A DNA stretch of 64,000 nt from Maribacter antarcticus DSM 21422 (GTDB taxonomy: Bacteria; Bacteroidota; Bacteroidia; Flavobacteriales; Flavobacteriaceae). The notes beneath the pieces were generated by a model. It was not told where the DNA came from. It searched no databases and saw only the letters and a list, made by a program, of their open reading frames with translations. Both the position numbers and the translations under genes were made by a program. The stretch is taken from contig NZ_JHZC01000006.1 in NCBI RefSeq assembly GCF_000621125.1, positions 289,269-353,268 on the forward strand, given 5' to 3'. Shown in pieces: positions 1 through 8,800 of the stretch (positions within the stretch are counted from its first letter, which is position 1; every line of letters begins with the position of its first letter).

Positions 1-459
1 GTAAGGACAAACGGCTTTTTTGGTAGATACACCTTTGATTTCCCAGAATATTTCGGCAAACCTGTTTACTTTTTCTAGTAATTGTAACGCTGCATCCTTG
101 TTCACTTCCTGTCTTGTCTTAGAACCAAGAAGCATAATGCTGTGAGTTAGCTCATGCAACTCAGGGTACTTTTCAAATTGTGGTGCTTTGAAAAAATCAC
201 CCCAGATGATGCGTATTTCATGCTTGACAATGGCCGCGTGACGCTCTTTTTCGGCAATGTATCTATTTACTTCATTGTGCCAATCTACAGAATGCTTTAC
301 TTCTTTATGATCGTTGATTAAATCCGTCATACGAACCACAGTTAAACATGCTACAAGTACTTGCCCAGGATCATAGATTCCACAAGGTATATCACAGTGT
401 GCCTGTACTTCTTTTATAGGTATGATTCTTTGTAAAATATTAATTGTTTTATTAAGCAT
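1..459 (-). CDS. sodN: Nickel superoxide dismutase, C-terminal end cut by window edge
   Basis: Converts superoxide to oxygen and hydrogen peroxide using a nickel centre. The frame is open from the ATG at 459 to the window edge (153 codons). After a 20-residue leader comes HCDIPCGIYDP (residues 21-31), the nickel-hook motif: His21 would become the new N-terminus after cleavage and supplies the amine and imidazole ligands, with Cys22 and Cys26 as thiolates. The rest is the helical NiSOD body, ending here at AVCPY, close to the family's usual PPALP-type tail, so only a few residues are missing. The leader would be removed by a SodX-type peptidase, which is not in the window. The start overlaps the stop of the small His-rich protein gene by 8 bp, suggesting translational coupling. 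Recognition rests on the hook motif and is very secure. Confidence 0.95.
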   Translation of the reverse strand, partial: MLNKTINILQRIIPIKEVQAHCDIPCGIYDPGQVLVACLTVVRMTDLINDHKEVKHSVDWHNEVNRYIAEKERHAAIVKHEIRIIWGDFFKAPQFEKYPELHELTHSIMLLGSKTRQEVNKDAALQLLEKVNRFAEIFWEIKGVSTKKAVCPY

Positions 460-655
460 GGTTTCTGTTCTTTTTGAGTTGTTTTTTGATTAGAAATAAC
501 GCAGCAACAGTAAGTACTGTGGCCAAGACAGTAATAATTTCAATACTCAAAGAGTCAGTCACGTGAATATGAGGTGTGGATTGATGGCTAGGGTGAGCCA
601 TAACAGAACTTACCCCAATTAGAGATAAGCATAATGTACTGTTGATTTTTTTCAT
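452..655 (-). CDS. Small secreted/membrane protein with His-rich segment, upstream of sodN
   Basis: 67 residues: signal peptide MKKINSTLCLSLIGVSSVMA, then a short His-rich stretch HPSHQSTPHIHV, one transmembrane helix (about residues 38-57) and a basic tail KKQLKKNRNHA. The layout predicts four histidines outside the cytoplasm and the Lys-rich tail inside. Its stop overlaps the sodN start by 8 bp, so the two are co-transcribed. I do not know a named family. The histidines and the partner gene suggest a role in nickel or other metal handling, but this is inference. Confidence 0.7.
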   Translation of the reverse strand: MKKINSTLCLSLIGVSSVMAHPSHQSTPHIHVTDSLSIEIITVLATVLTVAALFLIKKQLKKNRNHA

Positions 656-708
656 AATTATTTGTTTTTAGATTTCAAATTGTTAATTGCTTTTTAGATG
701 TTACTTAT

Positions 709-822
709 TTAGTAAGGTTCCTTCGAAGCTTTACTCATATCTTTTTGCATCAAGTTCTCATTCTTTATTCTCTTTTCGAATTCTCTTTTATGGATTTCGA
801 GATACCTTATTGAATAATCCAT
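709..822 (-). CDS. Possible 37-residue peptide at the head of the sodN operon
   Basis: A short ORF from ATG at 822 to TAA at 709-711, very rich in charged residues (it begins MDYSIRYLEIHKREF). It lies between the promoter/operator (842-893) and the His-rich protein gene, in the same orientation, so it would be the first translated product of the transcript. No clear ribosome binding site, and none is required in this phylum. It could be a chance ORF or a leader peptide. Confidence 0.35.
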   Translation of the reverse strand: MDYSIRYLEIHKREFEKRIKNENLMQKDMSKASKEPY

Positions 823-841
823 TAAATAATAATGTTTACTG

Positions 842-849
842 CAAATATA
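842..849 (-). promoter_or_regulatory. TAnnTTTG-type -7 element of the sodN operon
   Basis: On the minus strand this reads TATATTTG, an exact match to the Bacteroidota -7 consensus TAnnTTTG. It lies about 20 bp before the first possible start codon (822) and directly abuts the twin palindromes at 856-893. Confidence 0.6.
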
Positions 850-855
850 GATAAA

Positions 856-893
856 TTTAGTCTAATCTAAATTATTATTTAGTTTAGTCTAAA
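856..893. promoter_or_regulatory. Twin palindromic operator (TTTAG-n6-CTAAA, two copies)
   Basis: Two copies of the same 16-bp palindrome: TTTAGtctaatCTAAA at 856-871 and TTTAGtttagtCTAAA at 878-893. They are 22 bp apart, two helical turns, so two dimers would bind on one face. The position just upstream of the -7 element fits a repressor. The half-site resembles DtxR/MntR-type operators (TTAGG..CCTAA), suggesting metal-dependent control of the nickel SOD operon. The regulator itself is not in the window. Confidence 0.55.
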
Positions 894-1165
894 TTATTAA
901 TTAGCTAAGTATAAAAAATATAATTAGATGTGTATTATTTCCTGTATAGAAAAAGGAAGTGGTTGAATTTAATACATAAATCTATTATTTGATGAGTTGT
1001 AAAACCCTACTGGAACCTTGAATTATCAGAATGAAAACGATTGTACCGATAATCAAATCGGGTCTGTATTTATTGAGGTAATCGCGCAAAATTCCTGCTA
1101 CAATGACTTGTAAATTGATATAGACTACCTAAAAAAGTAAAAATTGAATGGATTTAATCTCGCAT
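894..1165. other. Non-coding stretch between sodN promoter and cassette array
   Basis: No gene-like ORF or recognisable RNA seen. It forms the boundary between ordinary chromosomal sequence and the array. No right box matching the first site's left box (GGCTACAAC) was found here, so no complete cassette lies to the left of the first site. Confidence 0.4.
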
Positions 1166-1290
1166 TGGCTACAACGTTTGGTATATGGTTTGTTGCGTGG
1201 TTAAGCACCTAATGTAGCAAATGAAAACCGAATAGAAAATCCGCGTGGATTTTCGTAAGTAGGCTAGAGCCAAGCAATTAATTATATACG
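1166..1290 (-). repeat. attC-like site 1 (class I), cut by an IS110 element
   Basis: Left box GGCTACAAC at about 1167-1175, then the class I pattern: GTATATGG arm, inner hairpin GAAAATCC/GGATTTTC (about 1237-1257) and ATTATATAC arm ending at 1290. The expected GTGTT right end is missing because the IS110 element begins here. Confidence 0.7.
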
Positions 1291-2530
1291 TCTTAAGTTT
1301 GATTCCCTAACTTTTAGGATATACATCAGAAAGAACAAAAGAGAGCATTAATGTTACTGTACACGGTGAAACACTAGACTTCGACAACATGGATAATCCC
1401 CTCTCTTTTACTACTTAAACCACGTTCAGTTCTGTGAGACCTAAATCTCGTTTTCAAGTTGTTGAGAGCAGAAGTAGCTGGTTCTTTCATAAATCAATAC
1501 GTATGAATAGATATAACGAAACTTTCGAAGTCGACATCAGTAAAGATGTCTTTGATGTACATGGTAGTACCGTAGGACACGACCAGTATAAAAATGATGA
1601 ATCCGGGTTTCGGAAGTTGCTTAAAGCGTTACCGGATACTTCATCGGTGGTTATGGAAGCAACGGGCTATTACCATTATCGTCTTGCACAGTTTCTTTAC
1701 AAAAATGGGATTACGGTATCGGTTGTGAATCCCTTATCCGTAAAGCGTTTTATACAGATGAAATTGGCCAAGGTGAAAACGGATAAGAGCGATACCAGGG
1801 CCATATATGAATATGCTGTACTAAATAAAGTTCCCCTTTACACAGCGCTTACCGATGTTCAGCGTGAATGTTTACAGCTATTAAGATTGTTGGATAGTTA
1901 CTTAAAGAAACGAACGGCAACCAAGAACAAGAGGCATGGCGAGGAAGTGCTAGGGTTACCATCGAAATTTGTGTATCGCTCTTTAAAACGTAATCGAAAG
2001 CAGCTGGATAAAGGGCATTGAAGAGAAGCTCCTATATTTAGTAAAAAAGGACCAACAACAGCAGCTGACCTTGCTTACCAGCATCCTTGGTATCGGAATC
2101 AGAACGGCTCTTTTTTTGATTGTTTGCACTGATGGTTTAAAGAAGTTCGAAACGGCATCTCAACTATGCAGTTATGTTGGTATTATCCCAACGATACGGG
2201 AATCTGGCAGTCGTGTTCGAGGCCGTAGTAGAATTAGCAAGATTGGTAATAGAAAGCTGAGGAATCTATTGTTCTTATGTTCGTTCAATGCCTGTAAACA
2301 TAATAAGGCTTGCAAAGAGGTATACGAGCGAATCGTGAACAAGGGCAAGAGTAAAAAGCTGGCCTTGATTGCCGTTTCGAACAAGTTGCTCAAACAAAGC
2401 TTTGCTATAGCCAAATCGGGTAGGCCTTACGATGAAACTTACGTTTCTGTATTGCGAGTAAAGTAGTTGAAAATCATCTATAATAAAGCTCAAAAGAATC
2501 ATTAAAGAGAAGCTGTGGGCCTAAAATAAC
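1291..2530 (+). mobile_element. IS110-family insertion sequence inside an attC-like site
   Basis: It starts where site 1 is interrupted (1290/1291). The right limit, near 2530, is judged only from where recognisable IS coding and flanking sequence ends. It has about 210 bp of non-coding left end before the transposase start at 1503 and a short right end, the IS110-group layout, in which the long non-coding end encodes the bridge RNA in characterised members. IS110/IS1111 relatives are known to target integron attC sites. The transposase is frameshifted, so this copy is probably inactive. The other half of site 1 could not be clearly found after the element. Confidence 0.65.
1503..2466 (+). 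pseudogene. IS110-family transposase, +1 frameshift
   Basis: DEDD-type transposase. The N-terminal RuvC-like part has all acidic positions in place: DISKDVFDV, MEATGYYHY and TDKSDTRA. The C-terminal Transposase_20 part has SILGIGIRTALFL and the serine region RESGSRVRGRSRISKIGNR. The halves are in different frames: frame one ends at 2021, while the second frame is open from about 2000 to 2466. A +1 shift near 1995-2005 would restore about 320 residues, the family's normal length. The TTTAAAA there looks like a -1 slippery site, but -1 slippage leads to a stop at once, so the break looks like a mutation. ATG 1503 is preferred over GTG 1434 because the domain starts there. Confidence 0.85.
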
Positions 2531-2578
2531 AGTGTCTTGAATTAATGAAGAAAAGAGTTGTTTTTTACCTCAGTTCTT

Positions 2579-2587
2579 TGTTGGCTG
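2579..2587 (-). repeat. Right box opening the first intact cassette
   Basis: GTTGGCTGT, the exact reverse complement of the left box ACAGCCAAC at 4952-4960. It marks the 3' end of the AraC/AhpD/isochorismatase cassette. The sequence just before it does not look like a normal site arm, so the site here is rearranged, perhaps by the IS110 insertion. Confidence 0.5.
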
Positions 2588-2671
2588 TTCGTTATATTTT
2601 CCGAGGGATTATGATGGATTAAAGCAAAAAAAGTGGGAATTTTATAACTCCCACTTTCATTAAAATAAACT

Positions 2672-3409
2672 TTATTTTTTATGGTGTTTTTTTAATTCCG
2701 TTACGACTTCTTTAGTAGTGAAAAGGTAGCTAGCAATCATTCTGAAATTAACCAGCGCTGCTTCATAACCGTTTAGTCCTGGCAAAATTGCTGCTGCGGT
2801 TGCATCTTTTACAACAGAAACATCAAAACCAGATTCTACTAAATCTCTCATATGTGATTCTGTGCAAAGATTAGCCGACATTTCAGCTAAAACTACTTTG
2901 CTAAATCCGTGTTTACGTAATTGCAAGGCTAAATCGTTAGACTCTGGACCATACACTTTATGAGGGCTTGTAACAATTAGATTATCTCCATCAATGTATT
3001 TCTTATATTTATTTAACCAATCTGCACCAGACCCTTCGAAACCTTCTGTTGCTAAAGGACCTTTTCTATCAAACATTCCAATCTTTTGCCTTAATACTTC
3101 TAAAGCAGCTTCAATTTGCCAAGCATGGTCGTGTTTATACTAATAATGTGGTTATACAAATACGGTAATACCTTTTTCTTTAGCTACTTTAAATGGGCTT
3201 CAATATTATCTACTGTATTGTTGTCTGTTACACTTTGCCCAACAACTCCCCAAGTTGCTCCATCTGGACTTAAAAAATTATTTTGAGGGTCGGTGATTAC
3301 AATTACAGTATTTTCATCTACAATAAATCCTAAATCTGGTAATTGGGCAAACATACTTGCTACTAATACAACTACTACTACTACTAATGTTACTGATGTT
3401 TTTTCGTTT
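2672..3409 (-). pseudogene. Isochorismatase-family cysteine hydrolase, broken
   Basis: The C-terminal 134 residues (3076-2672) are intact and carry the catalytic-cysteine region MSANLCTESHMRDL. Upstream in another frame the N-terminus is recognisable: a Val-rich signal-like stretch ending ASMFAQ, then VIVITDPQNNFLSPDGATWG with the catalytic Asp. The two are separated by a stop and a frameshift near 3130-3195, and the reading frame lacks an ATG at its head. The family hydrolyses isochorismate-like or amide substrates. It is the distal gene of a cassette with an AhpD-like protein and an AraC regulator, and it is decaying. Confidence 0.85.
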
Positions 3410-3461
3410 TATTATAATTTTAAATATTTAGTTGTGATGTATTTAAATACACCATCATTTT

Positions 3462-4010
3462 TTATGCTTCTATTGTTTCTAATTTTTCAGCCGCTGGAAA
3501 ATCAATAGCGACTTGAGTTAAGTTATGTAGATAGTTCATTACAACTTTATCTCCTATTGCTAAAGTAACATCAACTAAAGTTCCTTTTGAATAGCCAACG
3601 TTAAAAAAGGTTTCAAGTGTTGTGTCATCAACTTTTCCTTTGTTTAAGACAATTACTTTTGTTAATTTAACGAGTGCATCAAATTTTTTATCAGTTGAAA
3701 AATAACCTTGCCTTAGTTCTAAGATTTGCTCATCTGTAAAACCATTTATTTTACCAATTGCGGTATGTGCAGATAGGCAATAGTTACACCCGTTTACTTG
3801 ACTAACCGCTAAGCTTACAATTTCCTTTTCTTTTTTAGAAAGAGATGTTTTAGCATTTTGAAATTGTAAATAATTTCCTAAAGCAGTATCAGAATAAGCA
3901 ATTGTCGCATAAAGATTGGGTACAAAACCTACCGCCTTTTTTAAGTCATCAAAAATTTCTCTGTTATTTGTAGATACCTCTTCTCTTGTTGGCACATTAA
4001 AATTTGTCAT
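3462..4010 (-). CDS. Carboxymuconolactone decarboxylase / AhpD-like peroxidase-family protein
   Basis: 182-residue soluble helical protein. The redox motif CNYCLSAH (Cys75, Cys78, His82) follows KKEKEIVSLAVSQVNG, the standard CMD/AhpD arrangement, so a thiol-based peroxidase or disulfide role in the cytoplasm is likely. It lies 99 bp downstream of the AraC gene and upstream of the broken isochorismatase, all within one cassette (2579-4960). AraC plus AhpD-like plus cysteine hydrolase is a common stress/xenobiotic grouping. Substrate unknown. Confidence 0.88.
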   Translation of the reverse strand: MTNFNVPTREEVSTNNREIFDDLKKAVGFVPNLYATIAYSDTALGNYLQFQNAKTSLSKKEKEIVSLAVSQVNGCNYCLSAHTAIGKINGFTDEQILELRQGYFSTDKKFDALVKLTKVIVLNKGKVDDTTLETFFNVGYSKGTLVDVTLAIGDKVVMNYLHNLTQVAIDFPAAEKLETIEA

Positions 4011-4109
4011 AATATTCTGTTTTTAAATTTGTTTATCATTATTGATAGTGCAAAGATGCGAACAGAGTACAATGTTTTATTAGGTAGGTTTTCCCTTAAT
4101 GTTGGCAAT

Positions 4110-4940
4110 TTATCCCAAAAGAGATTTTTCTCGATATTTTGAAGGAGAAAGACCTTCTTGTTTCTTGAAAAATCGACTAAATGACTGAATGTCATCATAG
4201 CCAATTTTAAAAGCGATTTCTTGAATTTGTATGTCAGAATAAAATAGTAAGCGTTTTGCTTCAAGCATTTTACGGTCTTGGATATAACTTAATGGTGTTT
4301 TTGTTCCTGTTTTTGAGAAAATATTGGAAATCGTTTTAGGGGCTTTATACAATAAATCTGCATATTCGGCCACAGTATGCTTTGTGTTAAAATGCTGCTC
4401 TACCAGAAAATTAAATTCTCTAATAATATCGCTTTCCTTTTTAATTTCCGAAAATTGGTGTTGTTCCTTATATAATCGTGTACTTAATATCAGGTATCGT
4501 TTTAACATCATTTGCAACATACCTATTTGTAAGTTGTCTTTAGATTGCATTTCTATTGAAAACATTTTCCAGAGAATTTGAAAATGTTCTATTCCTTCAT
4601 TTGGAATAGTAATAATTGGTACTTGGGATGCACCAAAAAATAAAATTCCTTTACAACTTACTTCAATATCGTGATCTATGATGCAAAAAAAAGGTCTGTT
4701 AAATCTTAAAAACTTAATCTCACCCTTTTTAATCACTTTGATTTTATGAAATTCAGTAAGAAAAATAATTTGATTTTTAGTAAAGTGATAGTTTTCCCCA
4801 TCAATTACAAACTCATTGTTATCTGTTTGAAACCATAGCACGGTTAAACTACTTGCTTCTGGATTATCGAAAATACCACAATCCAGAATTCCAAGTTCTT
4901 TCAGTTCTATAAAATCGTCCGTTTTTCCTTTTATTTTCAT
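4110..4940 (-). CDS. AraC-family transcriptional regulator
   Basis: 276 residues: N-terminal cupin-like sensor (about 1-150) and a C-terminal double helix-turn-helix (about 185-272) ending with the typical GYDDIQSFSRFFKKQEGLSPSKYR. It starts only 11 bp from the cassette boundary (left box 4952-4960), so its promoter must lie in the neighbouring site or further upstream. It probably regulates the AhpD-like gene that follows. Confidence 0.92.
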   Translation of the reverse strand: MKIKGKTDDFIELKELGILDCGIFDNPEASSLTVLWFQTDNNEFVIDGENYHFTKNQIIFLTEFHKIKVIKKGEIKFLRFNRPFFCIIDHDIEVSCKGILFFGASQVPIITIPNEGIEHFQILWKMFSIEMQSKDNLQIGMLQMMLKRYLILSTRLYKEQHQFSEIKKESDIIREFNFLVEQHFNTKHTVAEYADLLYKAPKTISNIFSKTGTKTPLSYIQDRKMLEAKRLLFYSDIQIQEIAFKIGYDDIQSFSRFFKKQEGLSPSKYREKSLLG

Positions 4941-4951
4941 TTTATTTAATG

Positions 4952-5088
4952 ACAGCCAACGTTGTTGTGTATGATTAGTTGCGTGTTTTAAGCACTAAAG
5001 CTAGTAAACAAATCACAGATAGAAAGTCCGCGATTACTTTCGTAAGTTGGCTAAAACCAGCAATTGATTTTACCCGATGTTGTATGCA
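4952..5088 (-). repeat. attC-like site 2 (class I)
   Basis: 137 bp. Left box ACAGCCAAC (4952-4960) pairs with 2579-2587. Right box GTTGTATGCA (5079-5088) pairs exactly with 5705-5714. Inner hairpin GAAAGT...ACTTTC near 5029-5042. Confidence 0.8.
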
Positions 5089-5681
5089 GTTTTTTTATTC
5101 CTTCCTTTTCTTAAAATCAAATCAAATGAAGTTATTGCATACCAACCAAATACAATTCCGAATATTAATCTATGTGTTATAGGCGTTGACCAAAGTTCAA
5201 GTGCAGAAACGATAATTGAAAGTATAAGAACTGTAGTAGTAAAATTAGCTCTTTTTCTAATTCCTTCCCTTAATTGTCGATTATATGCAAGTCTTGATAG
5301 TCCTAAAAGCCAAAATGCTAATCCAAGGCAAGTCGAAACAATATGTGCTTTAGACATAGGTGTTCTTGATAATTCCATATCAATTGGTATTGCAATAAAG
5401 GCAAATCCTAATCCAGATAATGACAATAGAATTGACAATAATTTGTCATTTAGTAGGTTTCCATAAGTCACACCAAATACAAAAAGTAATATTCCAACAG
5501 TAATAAATCCAAACAGATTAAACCATAAAGCATTCGGTTCTCCTTTTGCTCCAAGTTTGCTTACAAAGTCATTTACAAAACTAAAATCAGAATTTGAGAA
5601 ACCAAAAATCAATAAAGAAGCTATAAATGTTGAAATAGATAAAAGTCCTAATATCCCAATCTCTGTTTCTTTTATTTTCAT
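5070..5681 (-). CDS. DUF998-family integral membrane protein
   Basis: About 203 residues with six hydrophobic helices. The family signature is FVSKLGAKGEPNALWFNLF after the first helix. I chose ATG 5681 because upstream codons would come from the recombination site. The last codons (TAYNIG, stop at 5070) are encoded inside site 2, so the cassette end supplies the C-terminus. Function unknown; the family has a rhomboid-like or transporter-like fold in the inner membrane. A second DUF998 cassette lies at 26234-26872. Confidence 0.85.
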   Translation of the reverse strand: MKIKETEIGILGLLSISTFIASLLIFGFSNSDFSFVNDFVSKLGAKGEPNALWFNLFGFITVGILLFVFGVTYGNLLNDKLLSILLSLSGLGFAFIAIPIDMELSRTPMSKAHIVSTCLGLAFWLLGLSRLAYNRQLREGIRKRANFTTTVLILSIIVSALELWSTPITHRLIFGIVFGWYAITSFDLILRKGRNKKTAYNIG

Positions 5682-5704
5682 TCTATATTTTTCAGTTCTT
5701 AAAT

Positions 5705-5902
5705 TGCATACAACGCCAAAGCTATGATTAGTGCGGTAGCAGAGAATCAATTTCCATTGCGCCAGAGTTCTTAGCTAAAGCTTTTTATTTTGATTTATTT
5801 TTCTCGTTTTAAGCAAAACCTCAAAGATTTTGCGACTTCATAAATTTACACAAACCATTCGTTTTAGCACTTGACCCGCATTAATCATAGGTCTTGTTAG
5901 CA
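5705..5902 (-). repeat. attC-like site 3 (about 200 bp)
   Basis: Left box TGCATACAAC (5705-5714) closes the DUF998 cassette with an exact 10-bp match to 5079-5088. Right box GTTAGCA (5896-5902) pairs with TGCTAAC at 6074-6080. Contains the GCTATGATTAG/TTAATCATAGG arms. Confidence 0.75.
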
Positions 5903-6073
5903 AAAGTAGCGATACGTTTGAGTAATCACATTTTGCTTTCGCAGATTGCGCAACGATTAGATATCGATTGAAGTACGATTCCATTTCGATTCGGCAGATT
6001 GGTACGTTCTGAATCTTATTTGCGTAAACAGAAGTTTTGAAATTAATAGTCAATTTACTTTATAAGTTATTTC
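5903..6073 (-). other. Very short cassette body without a convincing gene
   Basis: About 170 bp between site 3 and site 4. An ORF of 71 codons starts at 6053 and runs through site 3 to 5838, but most of its end is site sequence and it has no recognisable domain. I consider it non-coding or a remnant. Confidence 0.4.
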
Positions 6074-6335
6074 TGCTAACAATAGTATGTAGTAACAAGA
6101 TACTCTATTTCTTTAAAAGGGGGAAGGTTTATCATACTTCAAAAATCAATGCACCTGCCTTTGTCCAGAATTTTAATACATTATAAATAAGCGAATTGTG
6201 GTTATTGGAAAGCTTAAGAAAACATGAGTTTAATTATACAAAGTTCAATGGGGTAAAAATAGTTTTAAATCATCTTTCACGAAGTGCCAATTCTGCTCTC
6301 AAATTCAATCCGATGGACTACATTGTTATAACTGC
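6074..6335 (-). repeat. attC-like site 4 (long, degenerate)
   Basis: Left box TGCTAAC (6074-6080), right box GTTATAACTGC (6325-6335). The outer arm ATGTAGT (6087-6093) pairs with ACTACAT (about 6317-6323). The middle has little resemblance to other sites. Confidence 0.55.
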
Positions 6336-7657
6336 TTTTTCAAAATAGAATAGGGTAGCAAACCTTTCTTTAAAATGTTTCTATGGAACTCTTTAATATT
6401 AAAGCCTTCTTCTTTTTGAAGATTGAATTTCCATTGAAGAATCTTATCCGAGCCATATTTATAGGTGATAACCTGTGCAGGCCATCTCTTCATCCTATTA
6501 ATTTCTCTGTGAGCGATATCATCCTGCCCTTTAATATGCTGTTGCCAAAATGTCAAAGCTTTTTCATCACTCCAACCGTAATAGTTTAAACCAATATCAA
6601 GCGTTACCCTTACAGACCGTATGATATCCCATTCCCATTTCCCTAATTCATCATACATGTTTTTATATGCTCCTAATTCGCTTCCCAATTCCTCTATATA
6701 AGCTGCCCAACCTTCTCCAACGCCTCTATAACTAAATAATTTTTGAATATTAGTGCGAGATAATGATGCCTGAACTTTTGTTTGATAATGGTGTCCTGGC
6801 ATTGCTTCATGAATATATAACCAACCTACCTGTCTTTTATTGAATGAATTATGGAAGTAATTATAGTACATTGTGTTATCTCTATAGAAACCTGGCACTT
6901 GGGCTAATTTCTTATGAGTGCCTCTTTTTATTTTGACTTCGGGAACCTTATCTAAAAATGGAAACATTTCGGGCAATCTTTTAGATACGGTTTCTTTGAT
7001 TTGCAAAAAACTATTGTCTACTGCTTCAACTTTTGTATAAAAAAATATAGAATCGTTTATGTGACGGCTGAAAGAAATACTATCCATTCCCGATTTAACT
7101 TGTATGGCTTTTATTCTCGATTTAACTTTTTTAATTTCACGTATCCCCAAAGTATATATTTCATCGGGTGTAGTCTCGATATCTACCCATTTTTTTAAAA
7201 AATAGATGTACCATTCTTTCCCATTTGGCACATCAAATATTTTACTACTTGAGATATTAGTATCTCTATTTGAGTTTAACCATTCCTTTTCAAGTGAAAT
7301 CCTTTCTTTGTTCAGTTGAAATTCATACAGCATCAACTCATATTCCAGTACATGTTCTTCCGATAGTTGATTCTTATTGAATTTTAATAAATTTTCTTCT
7401 AATGATTCGAATAGTTCTTCTTGAACAAGGACAGAATCTATGGTTTTGATTAATCTAATATTATCAATAAAGGAAAGTTGAATTTGAGGAAGTCTCAATT
7501 TTTTATAATCTTTCTCAAATTGCTCAGTGAATGCTTCCCATTCTGTAGATTGCCCTTTTGCTTCGTATTCACATCCAAACAAAAAAGATAAAAACAGGAT
7601 TAGTATAGTTTGTCTAAAAAAATTATGTCCCTCTATAAGATTGACCATATCCTTCAA
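6326..7657 (-). CDS. DUF885-family lipoprotein, probable metallohydrolase
   Basis: 443 residues. The N-terminus (from an inner Met at residue 4) is a lipoprotein signal ending LSFLFGC (Cys29). The family motif HEAMPGHH is at residues 283-290 (HExxxxHH, metal-binding and catalytic), followed by GVGEGWAAYIEELG. DUF885 proteins are thought to be zinc-peptidase-like enzymes. The stop overlaps the right box of site 4. An AraC regulator lies 61 bp upstream on the same strand and probably controls it. Confidence 0.85.
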   Translation of the reverse strand: MKDMVNLIEGHNFFRQTILILFLSFLFGCEYEAKGQSTEWEAFTEQFEKDYKKLRLPQIQLSFIDNIRLIKTIDSVLVQEELFESLEENLLKFNKNQLSEEHVLEYELMLYEFQLNKERISLEKEWLNSNRDTNISSSKIFDVPNGKEWYIYFLKKWVDIETTPDEIYTLGIREIKKVKSRIKAIQVKSGMDSISFSRHINDSIFFYTKVEAVDNSFLQIKETVSKRLPEMFPFLDKVPEVKIKRGTHKKLAQVPGFYRDNTMYYNYFHNSFNKRQVGWLYIHEAMPGHHYQTKVQASLSRTNIQKLFSYRGVGEGWAAYIEELGSELGAYKNMYDELGKWEWDIIRSVRVTLDIGLNYYGWSDEKALTFWQQHIKGQDDIAHREINRMKRWPAQVITYKYGSDKILQWKFNLQKEEGFNIKEFHRNILKKGLLPYSILKKQL

Positions 7658-7718
7658 TTTATAATTAGTTCAATCACAAGAATACGGTAATTACTATTCA
7701 ATGATTTGTACAATCTTG

Positions 7719-8537
7719 CTAATTTGTGAATTGTGAAGGGGGTATGGTATAATATTGTTTGAATCTTTTAGAAAAGGAAGCTAAATCTGAATAACCAAGT
7801 TGATACGCTATCGAGGTCAAAGAAATACAATCATTTTTTAAGAGTTTTATGGCTTTTTCCATTCGCAGTTGGTTCTGCATTTCCCATGGGGTTGTCTTAA
7901 AACAATTTTTGAAGATTCTGGCAAAGTAGTATTTTGATATTCGGGATATACAAGCCAATTTGTCTAACGGTATATCATTAGCATAATTAATATGGATATA
8001 CTCTTTGGCTATCAGCAGTCTAGAGATTAAAAATTTTTGTGTGTCTGCTTTTTTGGTGGTATGCTTTAGAGCATCTTTAATCGTCAATATTTCTTTCTGG
8101 AAATTGATAAGGTGTGTCGAAAAGGAATTGATAACGTTTATCGGATTACCAATGTTATAATCGATTGGGGTATTGAAGGTGTTGTATAAAGATTTACCCA
8201 ACGCTAACGACATTGCTCCTGAAAATGGTTGGTTATAAATTAAATCATCTTTTAAAAAACAAGTTCCCAATAATTCTGGATTGATGTCCAAACAAAAACC
8301 ATCGGTTGAAATATTTTCAGTGAACAGCTTATAATTTACTTCTTCTTTTAATAGTATAAATTGACCCTTACTTAAACAAAATTGATTCCCGTTAATTTCA
8401 TAACATTCTCTTCCCTCAATAACATACTTCAAGGCAATGCCACTAGTCCTTCCTTCATAAGTCAACGAAGAATTAATATGGGAAATATTCATTCTCCCGT
8501 AATCGCTATGCATATATTTAGTTCTGTTTATTAACAT
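7719..8537 (-). CDS. AraC-family transcriptional regulator
   Basis: 272 residues: N-terminal AraC-type ligand domain (about 20-150) and C-terminal double HTH (about 172-272) with AYQLGYSDLASFSKRFKQYY. First gene of the cassette with the DUF885 lipoprotein and the likely regulator of it. The cassette's two ends (GTTATAACTGC and TTTGCTAAC) do not match, so this unit may be a fusion or have lost its own end. Confidence 0.92.
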   Translation of the reverse strand: MLINRTKYMHSDYGRMNISHINSSLTYEGRTSGIALKYVIEGRECYEINGNQFCLSKGQFILLKEEVNYKLFTENISTDGFCLDINPELLGTCFLKDDLIYNQPFSGAMSLALGKSLYNTFNTPIDYNIGNPINVINSFSTHLINFQKEILTIKDALKHTTKKADTQKFLISRLLIAKEYIHINYANDIPLDKLACISRISKYYFARIFKNCFKTTPWEMQNQLRMEKAIKLLKNDCISLTSIAYQLGYSDLASFSKRFKQYYTIPPSQFTN

Positions 8538-8800
8538 CTATAAACAAAGATACCCATTTGTACATGATAGCATTAATACCTTTCTATTCAAAAAAACTGA
8601 CATAATTCAATTATTGCTTGATTATTAATAGTGTCATATGCTACTTGTGTGGTTTATATTTTGATTGCAAAAATTGGCGTGTTTTGAAATCCATCCGTAA
8701 TAATTGTGTTTGAGCAAAGTTTAGTTGGAATCTGATTTGCCATTAATTTTTGTATTTTGAGAATGAAAAATAGGATGTCGAATTTATTTGATGAGTTATT
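8538..8800. other. Intergenic stretch upstream of AraC gene
   Basis: About 260 bp with no gene or recognisable site. May contain the promoter of the AraC/DUF885 pair; no clear TAnnTTTG found. Confidence 0.3.

Noticed and set aside
1985..2010. Programmed -1 frameshift (TTTAAAA) in the IS110 transposase
   Set aside because: A -1 slip leads to ACG TAA, a stop at once; the second half needs a +1 change. IS110 transposases are normally single ORFs, so I treat it as a mutation.
4324..4581. Plus-strand ORF inside the AraC gene
   Set aside because: Shadow of the minus-strand AraC coding region, with no features of its own.
5838..6053. 71-codon ORF in the shortest cassette
   Set aside because: Its end lies inside site 3, no domain or codon pattern supports it, and no comparison is possible.
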